The notes: generated from the sequence alone by a model not told the origin. A stretch of DNA of 6,947 nucleotides from an uncultured Collinsella sp. (GCA_900549345.1 UROC01000090.1:1-6947), one strand, 5' to 3'. Shown: positions 1-6,686, numbered from the stretch's first letter. Program-made: numbers and translations.

Positions 1-1480
1 GACGCGGCCACCAGACCAGCAGAACCGCCAGAAAACACGGCAATAGGTAAATCCACATGCTATCGGGCGGCACGCTCACGTATGCACCCGGCACGGCGGC
101 AAACAGCTGCTCGAAGAACAGCGCGCAACGGGCGGCAATCATGGGCACAACGAGCACCCAAGTCCGCAACGGTGCCACGAGCGAAAAGGGAACCAGCACG
201 ATCGACACAGCAAGCAGTACGCTCACCACCGGACCGATGACCGCATTTGCCAGCGGAGCAATGAGCGAGAACGTACCGAAGGCAGGAATGGTAATGGGAA
301 GCGTCGCCAACTGCGAGCACAGCGTGACGGAAAGCATGATGACAATGCCCGATGGCACACCCAGCTCACCCAAAGCGTAGGTCGCATAGGGACAAAAGCA
401 CAGAATGGCTAAGACGCTGGCGCATGAAAGCTGAAAGCCCATCTCGAACAGCACCGTCGGCCGCAGTAGCACAAAGATGGACATGGTTACGAAGAGTGCC
501 GAAAGGCCGTGCCGACGACGCCCCGCGCCGTTTACGACAAGCGTCACGAACACCATGCAGCACGCGCGCACGGCCGAGGGAGACGCGCCCGTAAAGGCAG
601 CGTAGCCCACAAGCGTTATCGCCAATATCGCCCGCTGAAGACCACGTGAGCACCGAGTCTTTTGCAATACACCCTCGATTACAAAGCCCACGATAGCCAA
701 ATGGCTGCCCGAGACTGCGATAAGATGCGCCGTTCCCGTCACCGAAAACCAGTCGCCCGCCGGCTGGGCGCGCAGCTCGGCCGAACGACCGCAGACGACA
801 CCGGCTATGAGCGCACGCGCCGGGTCTGTCGCAGGCGCGATGGACGCAAGCAGCCCATTTCTCAGCCGAAGCAGCGGCACCGGAGAGCCTTCATCGACTG
901 ACACAATCCGAACGGCTTTAACCTTGCGCACCTCGCCTCGGAGCACACGCGATCGTCCATATGCATCGTTCTCAAAACGTGAAACGCGACCGATAACACG
1001 CACGTGCGCCCCGACCTTGAGCTCACGATCACACGATAGGCGAACCGTTGCCAAGTTCTTACCGTCCGCGCGTGCCTCGCAGGTATAGGAATACACGTCG
1101 TCGTTTATGGATGGATCACCCTGCACGACAAACTCGAGGCCGCTTGCCGCTCGACCGTCGAGCGCCCTCGAGGCGCTTAGCGCACCCACAGCCCACCACG
1201 CCGAGACGACCGCTCCCGCCACGAGACCGACGGACGCGGCATACAGCCACCGCTTCAAAGGGGCAAGCCTCGCACAAGAGTGAGCCAGCACAACGAAAAC
1301 CGCTGCCGCAACGGGAATGGCCCATAGCGGCCCGACCGCCGTCGCCCGCTCCCTCAGCAACGCATCAGCGGCTATGCTGAGCACCAAGGCGCAGCTCACG
1401 CACATGCCGGCACACAGGGTCATCGTCCACGGAATCATGGGCCGCGGAGGCATCACGTGCTCTCGCTCGGTCGCACTCAT
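1..1480 (-). CDS. comEC: ComEC/Rec2 DNA-uptake channel, N-terminal 493 residues (partial)
   Basis: Forms the inner-membrane channel that takes single-stranded DNA into the cell during natural transformation. I translated this frame by hand: it is open without a stop from ATG 1480 to the left edge. The order fits the family. Hydrophobic segments lie near residues 21-40, 50-70 and 79-98, followed by a soluble OB-like region (about 115-195). The competence membrane domain then carries the family landmarks GTAHLIAVSGSHL (249-261), TGASPSAVRA (297-306) and FEMGFQLSCAS (345-355), with several further membrane helices to residue 491. ComEC proteins are usually about 700-800 residues, so the C-terminal part, where a metallo-beta-lactamase-like domain is often found, would lie beyond the window. 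The start overlaps the comEA stop as ATGA and has no clear ribosome binding site, which suggests translational coupling. There is no frameshift in the visible part. Confidence 0.93.
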   Translation of the reverse strand, partial: MSATEREHVMPPRPMIPWTMTLCAGMCVSCALVLSIAADALLRERATAVGPLWAIPVAAAVFVVLAHSCARLAPLKRWLYAASVGLVAGAVVSAWWAVGALSASRALDGRAASGLEFVVQGDPSINDDVYSYTCEARADGKNLATVRLSCDRELKVGAHVRVIGRVSRFENDAYGRSRVLRGEVRKVKAVRIVSVDEGSPVPLLRLRNGLLASIAPATDPARALIAGVVCGRSAELRAQPAGDWFSVTGTAHLIAVSGSHLAIVGFVIEGVLQKTRCSRGLQRAILAITLVGYAAFTGASPSAVRACCMVFVTLVVNGAGRRRHGLSALFVTMSIFVLLRPTVLFEMGFQLSCASVLAILCFCPYATYALGELGVPSGIVIMLSVTLCSQLATLPITIPAFGTFSLIAPLANAVIGPVVSVLLAVSIVLVPFSLVAPLRTWVLVVPMIAARCALFFEQLFAAVPGAYVSVPPDSMWIYLLPCFLAVLLVWWPR

Positions 1481-2190
1481 ACGCAGATGCAATCTTTGAT
1501 TTTGGCAAGCTTCTTCTCGCCGATTCCCGACACGCGCATCAGATCGTCAACCGAAGCAAAAGCACCGTTCTTTGTCCGCTCATCGATAATCGACTGTGCC
1601 ATTGAGGGACCGATTCCCGAGAGCGTCTGCAGCTCTGCCGAGCTTGCCGTATTAATGTTTACTAGGCCTGTTGCGCCACCGACGCCTGATGATGCGGAAG
1701 TCCCACCATCAACACCGGCTTCCGCAATGGGCACCTGCTGCTCCCCTACCGTTGGAACGTGAATTTTTTGTCCATCAGTGACCTTGGATGCACGATTAAG
1801 CCCCGTAACGTCTGCTTCGGGCGCCAGCCCGCCGGCGGCATCAATCGCCTGAGCCACCCGCGCCCCGTCTTTGAGGCGATATACACCGGGTGACGCCACG
1901 GCGCCATCAACATCGACATAGACCTCTGCCGCGGCAGACGCCTTAGGCGAAGAGCCTTCAGATGTCTTTCCACTCGAAGCATCGCCGGATCCCGGCTCCA
2001 CTAACGTGCCCGAACCATCAGTGCGCTCAAACGACACACCGCCGGCACCGCCGCCAAAGTTCGCCATTGCCAGTCCACTCGCCATCGCAATGACGACCAG
2101 TATCGCCATCACCACTGCCTTATGACCGAGCAGTTTGCCCGCCCAGCGGTCCATCTTTTTGACTCGTTCGTGTTGTTCGCGCTGCGCCAT
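1477..2190 (-). CDS. comEA: ComEA competence DNA receptor (SLBB + helix-hairpin-helix)
   Basis: Membrane-anchored receptor that binds double-stranded DNA outside the cell and passes it to ComEC. The product is 237 residues. It has a short charged N-terminus, one membrane anchor (about 24-44), a Gly/Ser-rich linker (45-87), an SLBB-type domain (about 89-146, VYVDVDGAVASPGVYRL style), a second Gly/Ser linker (about 158-174), and a C-terminal double helix-hairpin-helix DNA-binding domain (about 175-235). That last domain shows VNINTASSAELQTLSGIG and a second SGIGEKKL hairpin. The frame stays open upstream to a TTG at 2268, but the ATG at 2190 is preferred because GGGAGG stands 7 nt before it. 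The N-terminus then leads sensibly into the anchor. The gene overlaps comEC by 4 nt, and no comEB lies between them. It follows a terminator, so it probably has its own promoter. Confidence 0.95.
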   Translation of the reverse strand: MAQREQHERVKKMDRWAGKLLGHKAVVMAILVVIAMASGLAMANFGGGAGGVSFERTDGSGTLVEPGSGDASSGKTSEGSSPKASAAAEVYVDVDGAVASPGVYRLKDGARVAQAIDAAGGLAPEADVTGLNRASKVTDGQKIHVPTVGEQQVPIAEAGVDGGTSASSGVGGATGLVNINTASSAELQTLSGIGPSMAQSIIDERTKNGAFASVDDLMRVSGIGEKKLAKIKDCICV

Positions 2191-2197
2191 AGCAAAA

Positions 2198-2203
2198 CCT
2201 CCC
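2198..2203 (-). promoter_or_regulatory. Ribosome binding site that sets the comEA start
   Basis: GGGAGG on the minus strand, 7 nt before ATG 2190. It is the strongest Shine-Dalgarno match near the 5' end of this reading frame and rules in favour of this ATG over the upstream in-frame TTG at 2268. Confidence 0.8.
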
Positions 2204-2262
2204 AACATCATCGTGTCAGGAAACGAACGCCGCAGCTTCCGCACGTCCACACCAGTTTTCGC

Positions 2263-2282
2263 GGTCAAACCAAAAGCTGACC
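2263..2282. repeat. Small inverted repeat in the comEA leader
   Basis: GGTCA and TGACC are separated by 10 nt, about 75-90 nt upstream of the comEA start. On the minus strand the region also repeats TTTTGGT twice. This could be an operator half-site pair, but 5-bp arms arise easily by chance. I found no convincing -35/-10 pair in this leader, so no promoter is called. Confidence 0.25.
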
Positions 2283-2360
2283 AAAACCTTGCGAAAAAAT
2301 GTCCATTTATTCAGACACACGTCAGCGAATGAACATCTTGGCATCATTTGCCCAGATAGC

Positions 2361-2393
2361 AAAAGACCGACGATACAGGCGCATCGTCGGTCT
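2361..2393 (-). terminator. Rho-independent terminator of the mihF-gmk-rpoZ-thiI operon
   Basis: Perfect 11-bp inverted repeat (AGACCGACGAT, 8-nt loop, ATCGTCGGTCT) starting about 10 nt beyond the thiI stop. On the minus strand the stem is followed by a short run of T (TTTT, the first being the last base of the stem). On the plus strand no T run follows, so it is oriented to end thiI transcription and separates that operon from comEA-comEC. Confidence 0.85.
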
Positions 2394-2403
2394 ATGCAGG
2401 CAA

Positions 2404-3648
2404 TTACTCGTAATCTTGGTAAATCTCACGCGGAGCAAGCTCAGAATGTTTGCGTTTTAAGGTCTTAGGGGCCTTGTACGTGTTGCTCTCGAAGTCGATG
2501 TACTCGGTCTGCTTGAGCAGACGCTCAATCATCTCCTCGTGATCAAACAGTTCCCAGGCCTCATGCACGGCATCGAGTTTAGCGTGCGTCTCGGGACGGC
2601 GCGGCATAAACAGCGTACAGCAGTCGGGAGCGGCCTCAGTCGAGATATCGAACGTACCGATCTCCTCGGCGCGTGCGATGATCTCCTGTTTGTCCGAACC
2701 GATGAGAGGACGGAACACGGGAATCTTCACGGCTTCGTTGACGGCCATGATGTTCTCAAGCGTTTGGGAGGCAACCTGCCCAAGCGATTCGCCCGTAACG
2801 ATGGCCCTGGCACCCTCGATGTGTGCAATGCGCTCAGCAACCGAATACATAATGCGGCGATACATGATCACGCGCAGGTTGCTGGGACAGGTGACCGAAA
2901 TCTCACGCTGGCAGTCGCCAAACGGCACCACGTACAGGCGGCCGATCTGGACACCCGGCTCAAGCGCACGGATGATGTCCTGCACCAGGTATTCACTCGT
3001 GTCGGGCGTCTGCGGACGACCGGAGAAATGCACCGGCACGCACACCGCGCCGCGACGCGCGAGCATCCAGGTCGCCACCGGAGAATCGATACCCGACGAC
3101 AGAAGCGTCACGACCTTGCCGGCAGAACCCACCGGAAGGCCGCCAACGCCGCGCTCGGAGCGCGCATACACGTAGACACTACCCTGAACCACCAGAACGT
3201 GCACCATCGCGTCGGGGTCGTGCATCTGGACCTTTTTATCGGGAAACGCCTCACACAGCACCTCGCCCACCTGACGATTGATATCAATCGAGGTAAGCTC
3301 ATAGTCGGTATTGGAGCGCTTGGCGTGCACCTTAAACGAATCGAAGGAACCAAACTCGCGCAGCGCCTTCACAGCGGCGGCGCAGTACTCCTGCGGGTCG
3401 CGGTTGGTGTGATACGCCAAAGACACACGGGCAACGCCGGGGACGGTGCGGATGACACGCGCCGCCTCGTCGGCCTGATGCTCGTTAAAGGTCACGAGGA
3501 TATAACCGGAAATTCGAGACACGGCGTTCACGGAAAAGGCGGCCAAGGCCGCCTTGATGTTATCCATGAGGATATGCTCAAAATGTGCGCGGTTCTTGCC
3601 CTTCAGCCCAACCTCGTGATAGTGGACTAGGCAGACGCGAGCCGCCAT
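2404..3648 (-). CDS. thiI: tRNA 4-thiouridine synthetase ThiI (no rhodanese domain)
   Basis: Adenylates U8 of tRNA for sulfur transfer to make 4-thiouridine; in some bacteria the protein also supplies sulfur for the thiamine thiazole. The product is 414 residues, close to the short Bacillus-type form and shorter than the E. coli protein with its C-terminal rhodanese domain. It has an N-terminal ferredoxin-like region (about 1-75), a THUMP domain (about 76-165, with FKVHAKRSNTDYELTS at 105-120), then the PP-loop ATPase domain. Motifs are GVGGLPVGSAGKV (167-179), LLSSGIDSPVA (182-192), GESLGQVASQT (286-296) and DCCTLF (342-347). The PP loop reads SSGIDS where SGGxDS is usual. A charged tail of about 30 residues ends the protein. 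The ATG directly follows the rpoZ TAA with no gap. Without a rhodanese domain, sulfur would have to come from a cysteine desulfurase encoded elsewhere. Confidence 0.95.
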   Translation of the reverse strand: MAARVCLVHYHEVGLKGKNRAHFEHILMDNIKAALAAFSVNAVSRISGYILVTFNEHQADEAARVIRTVPGVARVSLAYHTNRDPQEYCAAAVKALREFGSFDSFKVHAKRSNTDYELTSIDINRQVGEVLCEAFPDKKVQMHDPDAMVHVLVVQGSVYVYARSERGVGGLPVGSAGKVVTLLSSGIDSPVATWMLARRGAVCVPVHFSGRPQTPDTSEYLVQDIIRALEPGVQIGRLYVVPFGDCQREISVTCPSNLRVIMYRRIMYSVAERIAHIEGARAIVTGESLGQVASQTLENIMAVNEAVKIPVFRPLIGSDKQEIIARAEEIGTFDISTEAAPDCCTLFMPRRPETHAKLDAVHEAWELFDHEEMIERLLKQTEYIDFESNTYKAPKTLKRKHSELAPREIYQDYE

Positions 3649-3930
3649 TTAGGCTTCAGCAACCTTGTGGCCGAGCGCCTTCTCGTAACGGGCCTCGTCG
3701 TAAGAGATGTCGCCGTCGACAATCTCGTCCATAGCCATCGAGATGGTATCGGCACCGGAAAGCCCGATGGTGATGTCATCGACATCCTGGACGGCAAGCA
3801 CGCGGTTGTGCTGGCCACGCAGCATGCTATTGATGTCGCAGGCGCGCTTGGAGGCAAGCGAAGCGAGCAGGAAGCGGTTGTGATCGGTCTTCTCCAGAAG
3901 ATCGTCAATGCAAGGCTTTACAACGGACAC
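3649..3930 (-). CDS. rpoZ: RNA polymerase omega subunit
   Basis: Small subunit that helps assemble and stabilise the RNA polymerase core by binding beta-prime. The product is 93 residues, in the usual omega size range. The conserved N-terminal half is recognisable: IDDLLEKTDHNRFLLASLA (8-26), then SKRACDIN (27-34), which matches the family's helix around A-x-KRA-x-x-I. The C-terminal half is acidic and variable, as expected. The start is GTG 3930. GAGG lies 3 nt before it, which is tight, and AAAGGA lies 10 nt before it; both are inside or at the end of gmk. Five nt separate the gmk stop from this start, and thiI follows with no gap. The position directly after gmk strongly supports the call, since gmk-rpoZ is a widely conserved pair. 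Confidence 0.92.
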   Translation of the reverse strand: MSVVKPCIDDLLEKTDHNRFLLASLASKRACDINSMLRGQHNRVLAVQDVDDITIGLSGADTISMAMDEIVDGDISYDEARYEKALGHKVAEA

Positions 3931-3935
3931 GGACC

Positions 3936-4505
3936 TCAGATCCTTTCATGCATATCGAGAACGCGAACGAGCTCATCGGTCGCGCGGTCGAGATCGTCAT
4001 TCACCACGACGTCGTCGTAGCGGTCGGCAAGGGCAAGCTCATCGGCGGCGTTTGCCATACGCAGCTCAATCGTCTCGGGCGTCTCGGTACCGCGACCGAC
4101 TAGACGCTCGCGGAGCACCTCAAGCGAAGGCGGCTTGATAAAGATCAGCACGGCCTCGGGGAAACGCTCCTTCACCTGCAGGGCGCCCTGGACATCGATC
4201 TCCAAAATCAGAGACGAGCCCGAGGCGAGCTTGGATGTGACCTCGCTCACCAACGTGCCGTAGCAGTTACCGTGGACCTCGGCCCACTCAACAAACTCAC
4301 CGTTTGCCACGCGGCGGTCGAACTCCTCGCGCGTCAGAAAAAAGTAGTTGACGCCGTCGACCTCACCTTTGCGTGGTGCTCGCGTGGTAGCCGAAACCGT
4401 CAGACCCAGGTTCGAGCGGCGCTCGCGCACACGAGTGACGAGCGTACCCTTGCCTGCGCCTGACGGTCCAGAAATCACAAAGAGCTTGGAATCCTGAGCG
4501 CTCAC
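3936..4505 (-). CDS. gmk: Guanylate kinase
   Basis: Cytosolic enzyme that phosphorylates GMP (and dGMP) to GDP with ATP, feeding GTP synthesis and recycling. The product is 189 residues, a normal bacterial length. It shows the P-loop GPSGAGKG (13-20), the GMP-binding stretch SATTRAPRKGE (38-48) with Y54, FVEWAEVHGNCYGT (71-84), EIDVQGA (102-108), the arginine-rich lid (LRERLVGRGTE, 131-141) and the C-terminal VVNDDLDRA (167-175) that closes the ATP site. The start is GTG 4505, immediately after the mihF TAA and without a good ribosome binding site, so translation is probably coupled to mihF. No key residue looks altered. Confidence 0.97.
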   Translation of the reverse strand: MSAQDSKLFVISGPSGAGKGTLVTRVRERRSNLGLTVSATTRAPRKGEVDGVNYFFLTREEFDRRVANGEFVEWAEVHGNCYGTLVSEVTSKLASGSSLILEIDVQGALQVKERFPEAVLIFIKPPSLEVLRERLVGRGTETPETIELRMANAADELALADRYDDVVVNDDLDRATDELVRVLDMHERI

Positions 4506-4814
4506 TTATTTGGTCAGCTGCTCGAGGAGCTGCTCGCGCTGACGGACACCGAGGCCCTGGACGCGACGGGTAGCGGAGATACCGAGCTCCTCCATGATCT
4601 TGGCGGCCTTGGCCTTGCCATAACCGGGGAGAGACTCGATGAGGGTGGAAACCTTCATGCGGGAAGCGATGGGGTCATCGGAGTTGAGCACGGACTCGAG
4701 GGACTTCTCGCCCTTCTTGATCTGCTCGCGAAGCTCAGCGCGGGCGTGACGTGCGGCAGCAGCCTTCTCAAGAGCCTGCTTGCGCTGCTCGTCGGTAAGC
4801 TGAGGGAGTGCCAT
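4506..4814 (-). CDS. mihF: Actinobacterial integration host factor (mIHF), H2TH nucleoid protein
   Basis: Nucleoid-associated DNA-binding protein of the actinobacterial mIHF/sIHF family, unrelated in fold to E. coli IHF alpha/beta. The product is 102 residues. It has an N-terminal basic helix (about 7-35, rich in Lys, Arg and Ala), a linker with SVLNSDDPIASRMKVSTLIESLPG across 41-64, and the helix-two-turn-helix DNA-binding part: LPGYGKAKAAKIMEELGI (62-79) followed by SATRRVQGLGVRQREQL (80-96). The lysine-rich turn and the RRVQGLG segment correspond to the DNA-contacting parts of the family. The start is ATG 4814, with GGAGG 5 nt upstream; an in-frame TTG at 4826 sits on that ribosome binding site and is rejected. 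This is the first gene of the mihF-gmk-rpoZ-thiI operon. The placement between pyrF and gmk is the classic actinobacterial context. Confidence 0.95.
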   Translation of the reverse strand: MALPQLTDEQRKQALEKAAAARHARAELREQIKKGEKSLESVLNSDDPIASRMKVSTLIESLPGYGKAKAAKIMEELGISATRRVQGLGVRQREQLLEQLTK

Positions 4815-4819
4815 TCGTA

Positions 4820-4824
4820 CCTCC
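4820..4824 (-). promoter_or_regulatory. Ribosome binding site that sets the mihF start
   Basis: GGAGG on the minus strand with a 5-nt spacer to ATG 4814. It excludes the upstream in-frame TTG (4826), which overlaps this site. Confidence 0.85.
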
Positions 4825-4842
4825 AAATAGTTGGGTTATATC

Positions 4843-4853
4843 TTATTCAATAA
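4843..4853. repeat. AT-only palindrome at the predicted mihF transcription start
   Basis: TTATT-C-AATAA is a perfect 5-1-5 palindrome in an AT-rich block between the likely -10 box and the ribosome binding site of mihF. It could be a regulator site, possibly for self-regulation by a nucleoid protein, but AT-rich promoter regions produce such repeats by chance. Confidence 0.3.
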
Positions 4854-4858
4854 TTGGC

Positions 4859-4867
4859 ATTTTAGCA
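4859..4867 (-). promoter_or_regulatory. Probable extended -10 promoter of the mihF operon
   Basis: The minus strand reads TGCTAAAAT: a TAAAAT box, one mismatch from TATAAT, preceded by the TG of an extended -10 element. It would start transcription near 4852 and give a leader of about 37 nt before the mihF ATG. No good -35 is visible at 16-18 nt, which extended -10 promoters tolerate. The surrounding 50 nt are much richer in A and T than the genes. Confidence 0.45.
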
Positions 4868-4931
4868 CGTAGAACGCACAAAAAGCCTAATCGCGGCTCC
4901 ATAGGTTAGACGATACCCGCAAAAAGTGCAA

Positions 4932-5014
4932 TATACTGCGCCCAAAGTTAAGCCCCTGACCTGCGATTCCACACAAAGGATGGGAAAGTTTACGCAGGCA
5001 CAGGGGCTATTTTG
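4932..5014 (+). other. Imperfect hairpin in the pyrF-mihF gap: terminator or small structured RNA
   Basis: Two arms, AGCCCCTG-a-CCTGCG (4951-4965) and CGCAGG-ca-CAGGGGCT (4993-5008), pair as 8 + 6 bp with a small asymmetric bulge and a 27-nt loop that may contain a further TTCC/GGAA pairing. On the plus strand the stem is followed by ATTTTG and preceded by a TATACT -10-like box (4932-4937), but no -35 is clear. On the minus strand the stem follows pyrF and is trailed by the weak TAACTTT. It may be the end of the pyr operon, a bidirectional terminator, or a short RNA of about 70 nt. I do not recognise a known riboswitch or RNA family. Confidence 0.4.
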
Positions 5015-5053
5015 TGCTAATGAGACCCAAAAGTGGTGACTTAGGGGAATCTT

Positions 5054-5770
5054 TTACGCGACGTTTTCGACCAGCTCGGCGACGATGGCGTCAAAGGCGG
5101 CAACCGGATCGTCGGCACCGGTGATGGGACGGCCCACCACAATGTGGCTTGCGCCACGCTCGATAGCCTGGGAAGGCGTCGCCACGCGGGACTGGTCACC
5201 AAGGGCGGCACCCACCGGACGCACACCCGGAGTCACGATCAGGGCATCAGGACCCAGCAGCTCACGCATGTCGTGAGCCTCCATCGGTGAGCACACGATG
5301 CCATCGATGCCATTGGCCTGAGCAAGCTTTGCCAAGCGGGCGGCCTCCTCGGCCACGGGAGACTCGACGCCGATCTCGCTCAAGGCATCCTGATTCATGC
5401 TCGTGAGCACGGTGATGGCGACGAGCTTGGCGCGGTCCTCACGTGCCTCCTCGGCACCCTCGCGGCAGGCAGCGAGCATAGCACCCGAGCCCAGGCCGTG
5501 GACCGAAAGCAGGTCGGCACCGGCAAGCGAGGCCGAGCGGGCAGCGCCGCGCACCTGATGCGGAATGTCATGGAACTTAAGGTCGAGGAAGACCTTAAAG
5601 CCAAGGTCCTTAAAGGTCTTGACGATCTGGGGACCCTCAGCGTAATAGAGCGTCATGCCGACCTTGAGCCAGGCGGCATGGCCCGAAAGCTCGTGGGCGA
5701 GCTCGAGCGCGCGCTCACGGTCGCAGTCGAGGGCGACGATAACACGGTCGCGGGCATCATTCTCTAGCAT
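5054..5770 (-). CDS. pyrF: Orotidine 5'-phosphate decarboxylase
   Basis: Last step of UMP synthesis: decarboxylates OMP to UMP without a cofactor. The product is 238 residues, the length of the short bacterial PyrF group (B. subtilis/E. coli type). It is a TIM barrel with VALDCD (12-17), the substrate lysine in WLKVGM (34-39), the catalytic signature DLKFHDIP (63-70, with D63, K65 and D68), VHGLG (90-94), TPGVRP (180-185) and the phosphate-binding VVGRPIT (211-217). The ATG at 5770 overlaps the pyrD end by 7 nt (ATGCTAG), so the two are translated together. The gene is followed by the 239-nt pyrF-mihF gap. Confidence 0.97.
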   Translation of the reverse strand: MLENDARDRVIVALDCDRERALELAHELSGHAAWLKVGMTLYYAEGPQIVKTFKDLGFKVFLDLKFHDIPHQVRGAARSASLAGADLLSVHGLGSGAMLAACREGAEEAREDRAKLVAITVLTSMNQDALSEIGVESPVAEEAARLAKLAQANGIDGIVCSPMEAHDMRELLGPDALIVTPGVRPVGAALGDQSRVATPSQAIERGASHIVVGRPITGADDPVAAFDAIVAELVENVA

Positions 5771-6672
5771 TCGAAAGCACCCACCAGCTCGTTGATGTCC
5801 TTTACGCCCTGGGACTCGGCCCAGGCCTCGAGCTCATGCGCAATCTTGAGCGAAGCGCACGGATCGACGAAGTTGGCCATACCGACCGACACGCAGGTGG
5901 CGCCGGCCAGGATAAACTCAGCCGCATCCTCGCCAGTCATGACACCGCCGACACCGTTGATGGGGATATCGACGGCCTGGGCAACCTCCCAGACCATGCG
6001 CACGGCGATGTGGTGGCACAGCGGGCCCGAAAGGCCGCCCTTGGGCTTGGCCACGCGGGACTTGCGGGTATGGACGTCGATGGCCATGCCCTGGATGGAG
6101 TTGATGACCGAAAGGCCGTCGGCGCCGGCAGCCTCGAGGGCCTTGGCGATCTCGGCGACGTTGACCGGCGCCATCTTCACGAACAGCGGCTTATCGGTCA
6201 CCTTGCGGCAAGCAGCCATAACGGAAGAGGCGCCCTCGGGCGTGGAGCCCATGGCGGCACCGCCGGCGGCGATATTAGGGCAGCTCACGTTGATCTCGTA
6301 GCCGGCAGCCCAGGGGCACAGCTCGACATACATCTCGAGTGCGCGGACAAACTCGTCAACGGAGTGACCGGCAACCTGACAGATGACCTGGCAGCCGTCC
6401 TTGGACAGCTGTTCGAGCCACGGACCGGACTCGCGGGCAAAGGCGGCCACGCCGGGGTTCTGAAGACCCACGGAGTTGATCATACCGCCGGGAATCTCGG
6501 CCATGCGGGGCGCGGGATTGCCGGGCCAGGGCTCGGCAGCGCAACCCTTGGTGGTGATGGCGCCCAGCTGGGAAACATCGAAGAAATTCTGGAACTGCCA
6601 GCCGTAGCCGAAGGTACCGGCTGCGGTGTTGATGGGGTTCTGCATCTTGACGCCGCCGAAATCGACGGCCAT
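5764..6672 (-). CDS. pyrD: Dihydroorotate dehydrogenase, class 1B catalytic subunit
   Basis: Oxidises dihydroorotate to orotate with FMN; in class 1B enzymes electrons pass to NAD through PyrK, which is encoded immediately upstream. The product is 302 residues from ATG 6672, similar to other PyrDB proteins. Visible are AAGTFGYG (17-24), TTKG (40-43), the substrate loop GGMINSVGLQNPG (62-74), NVSCPN (128-133) with the Cys-131 base of class 1 enzymes (Ser in class 2), VKMAP (165-169), VINSIQGMAID (189-199), GGLSGP (212-217) and the FMN phosphate site GVGGVMTGEDAAEFI (240-254). In-frame GTG codons at 6678 and 6687 are possible alternative starts; the one at 6687 would overlap the pyrK stop as TAGTG. 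I chose the ATG because the N-terminus then aligns best with the family. Confidence 0.96.
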   Translation of the reverse strand: MAVDFGGVKMQNPINTAAGTFGYGWQFQNFFDVSQLGAITTKGCAAEPWPGNPAPRMAEIPGGMINSVGLQNPGVAAFARESGPWLEQLSKDGCQVICQVAGHSVDEFVRALEMYVELCPWAAGYEINVSCPNIAAGGAAMGSTPEGASSVMAACRKVTDKPLFVKMAPVNVAEIAKALEAAGADGLSVINSIQGMAIDVHTRKSRVAKPKGGLSGPLCHHIAVRMVWEVAQAVDIPINGVGGVMTGEDAAEFILAGATCVSVGMANFVDPCASLKIAHELEAWAESQGVKDINELVGAFEC

Positions 6673-6686
6673 GTTCACGGTACCCA

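Noticed and set aside
60..653. Short minus-strand frames (60-320 and 366-653) and plus-strand frames in the first 1.4 kb
   Set aside because: All lie inside the continuous comEC frame, which has clear family motifs; the others have none.
2191..2268. Extending comEA upstream to the TTG at 2268
   Set aside because: The extra 26 residues have no family support, and GGGAGG sits ideally before the ATG at 2190.
2539..3630. Long plus-strand open frame of 363 codons opposite thiI
   Set aside because: It lies wholly antisense to an unmistakable ThiI, its product is rich in His, Arg and Gly without any recognisable motif, and GC-rich genes commonly leave such open frames on the other strand.
4815..4826. 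Extending mihF upstream to the TTG at 4826
   Set aside because: The TTG overlaps the GGAGG ribosome binding site that serves ATG 4814.
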